Of a stretch of 6,901 bases of DNA, positions 1 through 4,416 are shown piece after piece. Source of the stretch: an uncultured Eubacteriales bacterium (GTDB lineage: Bacteria > Bacillota > Clostridia > Oscillospirales > Butyricicoccaceae); contig CAKUPI010000100.1 of the NCBI GenBank assembly GCA_934675045.1, positions 1 through 6,901 of the forward strand, read 5' to 3'. The position numbers and the translations under genes were made by a program. The notes beneath the pieces were generated by a model. It was not told where the DNA came from. It searched no databases and saw only the letters and a program-made list of their open reading frames with translations. Each line of letters begins with the position of its first letter. The first letter of the stretch is position 1.

Positions 1-25
1 CAACGAAAAAAGCGCATGTTTTGAT

Positions 26-49
26 AAAAAAATAACGCCTGCGTTTTTT
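26..49 (+). terminator. possible weak terminator-like hairpin of an upstream gene
   Basis: A run of seven A's and the segment AACG are followed by a CCTG loop and then CGTT plus more T's. They can fold into a short stem (four pairs, one bulged T, then four A-T pairs). The T-run lies largely inside the stem, and the surrounding 1-80 stretch is simply AT-rich, so this may be chance. It would end a transcript entering from the left edge, where no gene is visible. The same AT-rich stretch, especially the A-tracts around 56-72, could instead help the csp promoter as an upstream element. Confidence 0.25.
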
Positions 50-85
50 GGGGAAAATAAAAAGTGAAAAAACCCGGCGCGGACG

Positions 86-114
86 TTGACTTTTGCCAAA
101 GAGCGTGGTACACT
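86..114 (+). promoter_or_regulatory. sigma-A promoter of the cold-shock gene, extended -10
   Basis: The -35 box TTGACT (86-91) and -10 box TACACT (109-114) are separated by exactly 17 nt. A TG dinucleotide at 106-107 gives an extended -10 (TGG-TACACT). A-tracts lie upstream. The predicted start of transcription is near 120-122, giving csp an untranslated leader of about 127 nt. The 12-nt block around the -10 (105-116) is nearly identical to the one at the rimP promoter (2005-2016), with a single C/T difference. Confidence 0.85.
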
Positions 115-143
115 CAAGTTGTATTTGCGGATGTAACGATTGT

Positions 144-207
144 GCTCACATGTTTTTGTAAGTCATTGTTCGTTGATGTCTTACAAAAACATGTGAGCTT
201 TTTCTTT
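144..207 (+). promoter_or_regulatory. perfect 19-bp hairpin plus T-run in the csp leader (putative attenuator or thermosensor)
   Basis: The left arm 144-162 and right arm 180-198 are perfect reverse complements over 19 nt. Beyond a single T/T mismatch (163/179) the stem continues with three more pairs (164-166 with 176-178), leaving a 9-nt apical loop at 167-175. The base is followed at once by TTTTTCTTT (199-207). This has the form of an intrinsic terminator, yet it lies between a good promoter and the csp ribosome binding site. It is therefore best read as a conditional terminator or cold-responsive leader structure, which is inference. A plain terminator for an upstream gene is the alternative, but a strong promoter sits only about 30 nt upstream. 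AANCG-type pairing of 135-139 with loop bases 170-174 (5 bp) is possible but weak. Confidence 0.75.
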
Positions 208-247
208 CGCCTCCGAAGTACGCATTTTAATTTGGGAGGTACCTAAC

Positions 248-460
248 ATGAACACAGGTACGGTTAAGTGGTTTAACGAGGCCAAGGGCTTCGGATTCAT
301 CTCGAACGACAACGGCGGCGACGACGTTTTTGTTCACTTCTCGGCCATCATGACCGAAGGCTTCAAGACCCTGGCCGAGGGCCAGAAGGTCTCCTTCGAC
401 GTCGAAGAGGATCCCCGCAACGCCGGCAAGCTGCGCGCTGTCAACGTAAAGCCCCTCTAA
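248..460 (+). CDS. csp: cold-shock domain protein (CspA/CspB family RNA chaperone)
   Basis: This is a 70-residue single-domain cold-shock protein, the usual length for the family. The RNP1 motif KGFGFI is at residues 13-18 and the RNP2 motif VFVHF at 27-31. They carry the aromatic residues that bind single-stranded, pyrimidine-rich nucleic acid on the face of an OB-fold beta-barrel. Trp8 and Phe9 belong to the same surface. Family members act in the cytoplasm as RNA chaperones, melting secondary structure and in some cases antiterminating transcription. The ATG start is supported by GGGAGGT at 234-240 with a 7-nt gap and by alignment to the invariant GTVKWFN beginning. The gene is a single-gene unit with its own promoter and terminator. 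The long structured leader suggests post-initiation control. The exact paralogue (cspA, B, C or D) cannot be decided from sequence alone. Confidence 0.97.
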   Translation: MNTGTVKWFNEAKGFGFISNDNGGDDVFVHFSAIMTEGFKTLAEGQKVSFDVEEDPRNAGKLRAVNVKPL

Positions 461-471
461 GACAGGAAATC

Positions 472-499
472 AAAAGCCCGCCTGCACGGCGGGCTTTTT
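472..499 (+). terminator. intrinsic terminator of csp
   Basis: The perfect 11-bp stem pairs 472-482 (AAAAGCCCGCC) with 488-498, around the loop TGCAC, and ends in TTTTT. It starts 12 nt after the csp stop codon. The A-run on the left means it could also work partly on the opposite strand. Confidence 0.93.
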
Positions 500-511
500 G
501 TTATGCGCCGG

Positions 512-604
512 CCTTCCCGCGCGGGAGGGGCACGGGGGCGCGCAGGCCCCGGAAAGGCGGGGCTGCCCGGCCTTTTGCGCCGGGGGGAGGGCTTTGCAAA
601 AGCC
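512..604. repeat. cluster of four adjacent inverted repeats upstream of alr
   Basis: Between the csp terminator and the alr -35 box, nearly all of the sequence can be assigned to four consecutive dyads. These are 512-529 (an 18-nt near-palindrome centred on TCCCGCGCGGGA), 546-563 (GCCCCG/CGGGGC, loop GAAAGG), 566-584 (CCCGGC/GCCGGG, loop CTTTTGC) and 590-604 (GGCTTT/AAAGCC, loop GCA). The last ends 2 nt before the -35 box. None has a following T-run. No gene is visible here. GC-rich DNA produces such short stems by chance fairly often, so function is uncertain. Confidence 0.45.
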
Positions 605-606
605 GC

Positions 607-635
607 TTGTCAAACGGGCGGCAAAGGGGTATAAT
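607..635 (+). promoter_or_regulatory. sigma-A promoter of alr, near consensus
   Basis: The -35 box is TTGTCA (607-612) and the -10 box a perfect TATAAT (630-635), with a 17-nt spacer. The predicted start is near 641-643, giving a leader of about 40 nt. This placement rules out the upstream in-frame TTG at 607 and makes the ATG at 640 unlikely as an alr start, since they lie in or at the edge of the promoter. Confidence 0.9.
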
Positions 636-648
636 CGGCATGAAAACA

Positions 649-666
649 AGGCCGCCGAAGCGGCTT
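649..666 (+). promoter_or_regulatory. small hairpin in the alr leader next to the ribosome binding site
   Basis: Bases 649-655 can pair with 660-666 around a CGAA loop: five G-C pairs plus one G-U and one A-U. The stem ends 1 nt before the AAGGAG ribosome binding site (668-673). It might influence translation or transcript stability, but it is short and may be incidental. Confidence 0.35.
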
Positions 667-681
667 AAAGGAGAGAGACTC

Positions 682-1851
682 ATGGCAGAGATAGAAGAAA
701 AGGGCCGCATCTGGGCCGAAATCGATCTGGATGCGCTGATTTTCAATTTCCGGCAGGCAAAGGCCCGCGCCGGCAAGGCAAAGACGCTGGCGGTGCTCAA
801 GGCCGACGCCTACGGCCACGGCGCGGTGGAGTGCGCCCGTGCGCTGGAAAAGGAGGGGGCCGACTACTTTGCCGTCGCCGCGCCCGAAGAGGGGCTGCAG
901 CTGCGAAAGGCCGGCATCACGGCCCCCGTGCTGCTGCTGGGCGTCGCCCCCGACTGCATGGTCGGGGAGCTGGCCCAAAACGACATTGAGCTGGCCGTCA
1001 ACACGCTGGAGACGGCGCAGCAGTTCTCGCGCCTTGCGGGCGGCTGCACTGTCAAGGCCCACGTCCAGCTCGACACCGGCATGTCCCGTCTGGGGCTTGA
1101 GACCTTCAAGGGGGTCGAGCAGGCCGGCGAGGACGTCATGGCCATTGCCAAACTGCCGGGCATCAAGCTGCAGGGGCTTTTCACCCACCTGTGCGTGTCC
1201 GACACCCGCGAGGAGGACGAGTACACCAAAAACCAGATCCGGCTCTTTAAGGAGACGGCCGAGTACGTCAAAGCGCACGGCGTGGACATTCCCCTGTGCC
1301 ACTGCGCCAACAGCGCCGCCATCATCCGCTTCCCCGAAGCGCAGTTTGACATGGTGCGCGAGGGCGTCATGCTCTACGGCGTCGCGCCCGATCCCTGGAT
1401 GCAGGAGCTGTGCGAGCTGAAGCCGGTCATGACGCTGCGCACACGCATCATGCAGGTCAAGACCATCGCCGCCGGCACCACCGTCGGCTACGGCCGCACA
1501 TGGACGGCGCCCAGAGACACCGACATCGCCACCGTCGGCGTCGGCTATGCCGACGGCCTGCTGCGCAAAAACTCCAATCAGATGAGCATGATTGTGAAGG
1601 GAAAGCGCACAAAGCAGGTCGGCCGCATCTGCATGGACATCTCCATGCTCGACGTGACCGGCGTGCCCTGCGCGCGCGGCGACGTCGTCACCATTCTCGG
1701 CCGCGACGGCGGCGAGCGGGTCACCATCGAGGAGCTGACCGAGACGGTGCCCACCATCCCCCACGAAATGCTGTGCAACATCAGCAAGCGCGTGCCGCGC
1801 ATCTATTATAAAGACGGCAAGGCCGTCGCCCGCACCGAAGTCATCCGCTGA
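682..1851 (+). CDS. alr: alanine racemase (PLP-dependent, EC 5.1.1.1)
   Basis: A 389-residue cytoplasmic enzyme that interconverts L- and D-alanine, supplying D-Ala for the peptidoglycan stem peptide. It has the fold-type III layout: an N-terminal TIM-like barrel and a C-terminal beta domain. The PLP-binding lysine is K40 in AVLKADAYGHG, with Y44 following. R136 lies in DTGMSRLG, the HCANSAA and MVREG motifs follow, and the opposing catalytic tyrosine is Y270 in VGYGRTW. Y289 (GYADG) and R315/M318 (GRICMD) are the substrate-entry and carboxylate-binding residues. All expected catalytic residues are present, so it should be active as a dimer. The start is the ATG with AAGGAG at 668-673 and an 8-nt gap; earlier in-frame starts fall in or beside the promoter. 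It is a single-gene unit with its own promoter and terminator. A related amino-acid racemase specificity cannot be wholly excluded. Confidence 0.97.
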   Translation: MAEIEEKGRIWAEIDLDALIFNFRQAKARAGKAKTLAVLKADAYGHGAVECARALEKEGADYFAVAAPEEGLQLRKAGITAPVLLLGVAPDCMVGELAQNDIELAVNTLETAQQFSRLAGGCTVKAHVQLDTGMSRLGLETFKGVEQAGEDVMAIAKLPGIKLQGLFTHLCVSDTREEDEYTKNQIRLFKETAEYVKAHGVDIPLCHCANSAAIIRFPEAQFDMVREGVMLYGVAPDPWMQELCELKPVMTLRTRIMQVKTIAAGTTVGYGRTWTAPRDTDIATVGVGYADGLLRKNSNQMSMIVKGKRTKQVGRICMDISMLDVTGVPCARGDVVTILGRDGGERVTIEELTETVPTIPHEMLCNISKRVPRIYYKDGKAVARTEVIR

Positions 1852-1861
1852 CTCTGGCGGC

Positions 1862-1890
1862 AAAAAGCCCGGGGCTGCCCGGGCTTTTTC
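1862..1890 (+). terminator. intrinsic terminator of alr
   Basis: A perfect 12-bp stem (AAAAAGCCCGGG at 1862-1873 with its complement at 1878-1889) encloses a GCTG loop and finishes in TTTTT. It starts 10 nt after the alr stop codon and separates alr from the rimP operon. The A-run/T-run symmetry would allow bidirectional function. Confidence 0.95.
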
Positions 1891-1932
1891 CATGCCCGCG
1901 GGGGAAACGGGCCGGAAAAAGGCCCCGGCCGG

Positions 1933-1985
1933 GAGCTTTCGGCAAAAAGATTGCGCGAAAAATGCACGCGGGCGGCCGAAAGCTC
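1933..1985. repeat. 11-bp perfect inverted repeat flush against the rimP -35 box
   Basis: GAGCTTTCGGC at 1933-1943 is repeated as its exact reverse complement at 1975-1985, with 31 nt between. The right arm ends at the base just before the -35 box at 1986. The arm centres (1938 and 1980) are 42 bp apart, close to four turns of B-DNA. The layout would suit a protein binding both arms upstream of the promoter, but no regulator is identifiable and the function is inference. The rest of 1891-2092 holds no gene; a further short dyad (1910-1915 with 1925-1930) lies to the left. Confidence 0.55.
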
Positions 1986-2014
1986 TTGCAAAAGAGATAT
2001 TTTGGTGGTATACT
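1986..2014 (+). promoter_or_regulatory. sigma-A promoter of the rimP-nusA-infB operon, extended -10
   Basis: TTGCAA (1986-1991), a 17-nt spacer and TATACT (2009-2014), preceded by TG at 2006-2007 (TGG-TATACT). The predicted start is near 2020-2022, giving a leader of about 72 nt. No other convincing promoter is seen further into the operon, so this probably drives all five genes. Confidence 0.87.
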
Positions 2015-2038
2015 CATAGCATGTAAGTATTGCAGGAT

Positions 2039-2070
2039 TGAGAAAGAGTGGGGAAACCCACTCTTTCTTG
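2039..2070 (+). promoter_or_regulatory. 12-bp GAAA-capped leader hairpin ahead of rimP (putative NusA-responsive attenuator)
   Basis: AGAAAGAGTGGG (2041-2052) pairs perfectly with 2057-2068 around a GAAA tetraloop, and two G-U pairs extend the base. What follows is T-rich but interrupted (TTGTTGAAT), so it is a weak U-tract. Hairpins with poor U-tracts are the type of terminator that depends on NusA for efficiency. The Bacillus subtilis rimP(ylxS)-nusA leader has been reported to hold a NusA-stimulated terminator used for autoregulation. The same role here is inference from position and shape. It could alternatively be an mRNA-stabilising 5' stem. Confidence 0.7.
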
Positions 2071-2092
2071 TTGAATAAGACGGGGAGGCATT

Positions 2093-2557
2093 ATGCAGAC
2101 AAAGCAGGTCGTTTCTCGGGTAACTGAGCTGGTACAGCCCCTGTGCCGGCAGCAGGGGGTATCGCTGTGGGATGTTACCTTTGAAAAAGAGGGGCAGAAG
2201 TACGTTCTCACCGTCTTTATCGACCGTGAGGGCGGTATTTTCATCGAGGACTGCGAAAAAATCAGCCGGGGGCTGGACCCGCTGCTGGACGCCCGCGAGT
2301 TCGACAGCCTGCCGGCCTACACGCTCAGCGTGTCGTCGGCCGGGCTTGAGCGCCGGCTGGTGCGGCCGGAGCACTTTGCGTGGGCCATGGGGAAAAAGGT
2401 CGAGGCCGGGTTTTACAAGGCGCGGCAGGGCGCGCGAAGCGCCGTCGGCCGGCTCGAGGGCTATGACGGCGAGTTTCTGACCCTTGCGGGCGAGACGGGG
2501 AGCGAGGCCATCCCCATGGCGGAGGTCGCCGCCGTGCATCTGTTTTTTGAAATGTGA
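2093..2557 (+). CDS. rimP: ribosome maturation factor RimP (YlxS)
   Basis: The 154-residue protein has the normal RimP length. It binds the 30S subunit and helps the late assembly steps around the S12/S19 regions. The N-terminal alpha-beta domain (about residues 1-80) includes the family signature region DCEKISRGLDPLLD and YTLSVSSAGLERRL. The latter aligns with the family's LEVSSPGxxRPL motif but has Ala in place of Pro. The C-terminal SH3-like barrel (about 85-154) contains GRLEGYDGEFLTL. The ATG is preceded by GGGGAGG at 2082-2088, a rather short 4-nt gap. It is the first gene of the operon, placed directly before nusA as in other Firmicutes, which strongly supports the assignment. Confidence 0.95.
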   Translation: MQTKQVVSRVTELVQPLCRQQGVSLWDVTFEKEGQKYVLTVFIDREGGIFIEDCEKISRGLDPLLDAREFDSLPAYTLSVSSAGLERRLVRPEHFAWAMGKKVEAGFYKARQGARSAVGRLEGYDGEFLTLAGETGSEAIPMAEVAAVHLFFEM

Positions 2558-2579
2558 GTTTAAGGAGAGATTGGGAAAA

Positions 2580-3656
2580 ATGAGCAGTGAGATCATCAAG
2601 GCGCTGGGCGACCTTGAAGAGGAAAAGGGCATTAAAAAAGAATATATGCTGGACCGCATCAGCCAGGCGCTGGCGGCGGCCTACAAGGCGCTTTACAAGC
2701 GCGACGTGCAGTCGGCGGCCGACAACATCTTTGTCAACATCGACCCGGTGACGGGCGCCATTGACATGCACGCCGTCAAGCAGGTCGTCGAGGAGGTGCA
2801 GAACCCCGCCGCCGAAATGACGCTTGAGCAGGCCGCGGAGTATTCGCCCAACCCGCAGCTCGGCGACGAAATCCGCGTCGAGGTCAACATGAAGGAGTTT
2901 GGCCGCATCGCCACGCAGACGGCCAAGCAGGTCATCATCCAGGGCATCCGCGAGGCGGAGCGCGGCATGATAGCCGCGGAGTTTGCCTCGAAGGAGCACG
3001 AGATCATCACCGCCGTCGTCACCCGCGTCGACCCGCGCACCGGCAACGCCATCATCGAGCTGGGCGGCAGCCGCGACAAGACCGAGGCCGTCTTGTCGGC
3101 GCAGGAGCAAATCCGCGGCGAGGTCATCCGCGAGGGCAGCCGCATCAAGGTCTTTGTCGTCGAGGTGCGTCAGGCCGCCAAGGGGCCGCAGATTGTGCTG
3201 TCGCGCACACACCCCGGCCTGGTCAAGCGGCTGTTTGAGCTGGAGGTTCCGGAAATCCACGACGGCACCGTCGTCATTTCCCACATCGCGCGCGAGGCGG
3301 GCAGCCGCACCAAGCTGGCCGTCTATTCGACCGACGAAAACGTCGACCCCATCGGCGCCTGCGTCGGCCCGCGCGGCGCCCGCGTCGCCAGCATCGTCGA
3401 GGAGCTTCGCGGGGAGAAAATCGACATCATCAAATCGAGCGACGACCCCGTGCAGTTTGTCGCCGAGGCGCTGTCGCCGGCCGACGTTTTGCTGGTGCAG
3501 GTGCTCGAGGACGGAAAGAGCTGCACCGTCATCGTGCCCGACGATCAGCTTTCCCTTGCCATCGGCAAGGAGGGGCAGAACGCCCGGCTGGCGGCCAAGC
3601 TGACCGGCTTTAAGATCGACATCAAGCCGCAGAGTCAGGCGGAAGCGCAGCGGTAG
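2580..3656 (+). CDS. nusA: transcription termination/antitermination factor NusA
   Basis: A 358-residue protein that binds RNA polymerase near the RNA exit channel and modulates pausing, intrinsic termination and antitermination. Domains in order: the polymerase-binding N-terminal domain (about 1-125, beginning MSSEIIKALGDLEEEKGI), S1 (about 133-200), KH1 with GPRG at 263-266, and KH2 with GKEG at 329-332. It stops soon after KH2, as expected for Gram-positive NusA, without C-terminal acidic repeats. The ATG was chosen because the protein then aligns from its first residue with other NusA proteins. AAGGAG at 2562-2567 is 12 nt upstream, longer than usual, and an in-frame TTG at 2571 is the weaker alternative. 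Upstream in-frame codons inside rimP are not part of it. It follows rimP by 22 nt. Confidence 0.97.
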   Translation: MSSEIIKALGDLEEEKGIKKEYMLDRISQALAAAYKALYKRDVQSAADNIFVNIDPVTGAIDMHAVKQVVEEVQNPAAEMTLEQAAEYSPNPQLGDEIRVEVNMKEFGRIATQTAKQVIIQGIREAERGMIAAEFASKEHEIITAVVTRVDPRTGNAIIELGGSRDKTEAVLSAQEQIRGEVIREGSRIKVFVVEVRQAAKGPQIVLSRTHPGLVKRLFELEVPEIHDGTVVISHIAREAGSRTKLAVYSTDENVDPIGACVGPRGARVASIVEELRGEKIDIIKSSDDPVQFVAEALSPADVLLVQVLEDGKSCTVIVPDDQLSLAIGKEGQNARLAAKLTGFKIDIKPQSQAEAQR

Positions 3657-3699
3657 CGGCGCACGGGGCGGCTTTGCCGGCCGGGCAGACCAAGGAGGA

Positions 3700-3730
3700 C
3701 CCCGCGGGGCGCAAGCGCGCCGCGACGGGG
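3700..3730 (+). other. GC-rich foldable segment in the nusA-ylxR spacer
   Basis: The 90-nt gap after nusA is the longest inside the operon. Within it, CCCC and GCGG at 3700-3707 can pair with CCGC (3720-3723) and GGGG (3727-3730) across a 3-nt bulge. The stem ends just before the ylxR ribosome binding site (3731-3738). A Shine-Dalgarno-like AAGGAGG at 3692-3698 has no start codon at a useful distance. There is no T-run, so it is not an intrinsic terminator. It could affect ylxR translation; the evidence is thin. Confidence 0.3.
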
Positions 3731-3746
3731 GGAGGAGGTGCTTTCT

Positions 3747-4019
3747 TTGCAGAAAAAGAAACCGGTGCGCCAGTGTGTGGCGTGCCGAGAAAAACGGGAA
3801 AAGAGCCAGCTTGTGCGGGTCGTGCGCACGCCGGACGGCGTCCTCGCCGTCGACACGCGCGGAAAAATGCCCGGGCGGGGGGCTTATCTGTGCAAAGAAG
3901 CGGCCTGCCTGGAAAAGGCCGTCAGGTCACGGGCGCTGCAACGGGCGCTGGAATGTGAAATCCCGCAGGAGACCATGGAGGCGCTGCGCCGACAGATGAA
4001 GGAGGCCGACGATGGATAA
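3747..4019 (+). CDS. rnpM: YlxR family RNA-binding protein (RNase P modulator RnpM)
   Basis: The 90-residue basic protein is the usual size for the YlxR family. It shows the hallmark RQCVACRE (residues 8-15, with C10 and C13) and the strongly conserved GRGAYLC (43-49), which shapes an RNA-binding groove. The B. subtilis homologue has been reported to bind RNase P RNA and modulate RNase P activity, and it also affects gene expression in response to glucose. I chose the TTG start because GGAGGAGG (3731-3738) lies 8 nt upstream and the protein then begins MQKKKPVRQC like its relatives. The in-frame GTG at 3738 overlaps the Shine-Dalgarno sequence and is unlikely. The last 8 nt overlap the start of ylxQ, implying translational coupling. 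Confidence 0.93.
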   Translation: MQKKKPVRQCVACREKREKSQLVRVVRTPDGVLAVDTRGKMPGRGAYLCKEAACLEKAVRSRALQRALECEIPQETMEALRRQMKEADDG

Positions 4020-4416
4020 TCTGCTTTCGTTTATCGGGCTTATGCGCAGGGCCGGCGCGCTGACGACCGGCGCGGAAGCGTCCTTTGACGCCTGCCGGAC
4101 GGGCCGCGCACGGCTTATCGTGACGGCCGCCGACGCATCGCCCAATACGCGCGCTGCGGCCGCAGAGGCCGCCGCGGAGCGGGGGACGCCGCACATCGCG
4201 CTGCCGCAGGGCAAGGCCGACATCGGCCGGGCGCTGGGCGTCGGGGACTGCGCCGTTTTTACCGTATGCAGCACCGGCTTTGCCGCCGCCTTGTGCGAAA
4301 AGGCCGGATGCACCGAGCCGCTGGAAGCCCTGGAGCGCCGTATGCGGCGTGAACAGAAGAAAAGCCGCCCGCGCGGCCAAGCCGACACATCAGCCAGGAG
4401 GGGGACCAAACGATGA
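4012..4416 (+). CDS. ylxQ: YlxQ, L7Ae/L30e-family ribosomal-type RNA-binding protein
   Basis: A 134-residue protein. Residues 1-100 match the L7Ae/YlxQ fold: an N-terminal [20 protein letters not shown] segment, then [14 protein letters not shown], which aligns with the family's LVLIAEDAS.NT block that contacts kink-turn RNA. The precise role in bacteria is not settled; it is regarded as a ribosome-associated or kink-turn-binding protein. About 30 basic residues at the C terminus ([14 protein letters not shown] onward) make it longer than the roughly 100-residue B. subtilis homologue. The ATG is preceded by AAGGAGG (3999-4005) with a 6-nt gap, inside ylxR. Its stop codon overlaps the infB start as ATGA. 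The position between ylxR and infB is diagnostic. Confidence 0.9.
   Translation: MDNLLSFIGLMRRAGALTTGAEASFDACRTGRARLIVTAADASPNTRAAAAEAAAERGTPHIALPQGKADIGRALGVGDCAVFTVCSTGFAAALCEKAGCTEPLEALERRMRREQKKSRPRGQADTSARRGTKR

Noticed and set aside
64..246. 60-codon + strand frame ahead of csp
   Set aside because: It begins upstream of the csp promoter, runs through the promoter and the leader hairpin, has no ribosome binding site, and encodes nothing recognisable.
607..681. Longer alr N terminus starting at TTG 607 or ATG 640
   Set aside because: The TTG lies in the -35 box and the ATG is at or before the predicted transcription start. The ATG at 682 has a good ribosome binding site and fits the family's N terminus.
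610..1893. 427-codon open frame on the - strand opposite alr
   Set aside because: It mirrors alr codons in a GC-rich gene, has low-complexity Ala/Gly/His/Asp-rich sequence with no recognisable domain, and runs into the alr terminator. The + strand gene has all catalytic residues.
2484..2579. NusA extended upstream into rimP
   Set aside because: The added residues come from rimP read in another frame and have no counterpart in NusA, and homologues begin MSSE at the ATG at 2580.
2325..3284. 319-codon open frame on the - strand across rimP and nusA
   Set aside because: It spans two well-supported + strand genes and their junction, and its product has the same shadow composition without motifs.
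3674..3958. 94-codon + strand frame overlapping the nusA-ylxR spacer and ylxR
   Set aside because: It has no ribosome binding site at its ATG and a low-complexity Arg/Gly/Ala composition, and it overlaps the well-conserved YlxR in a different frame.
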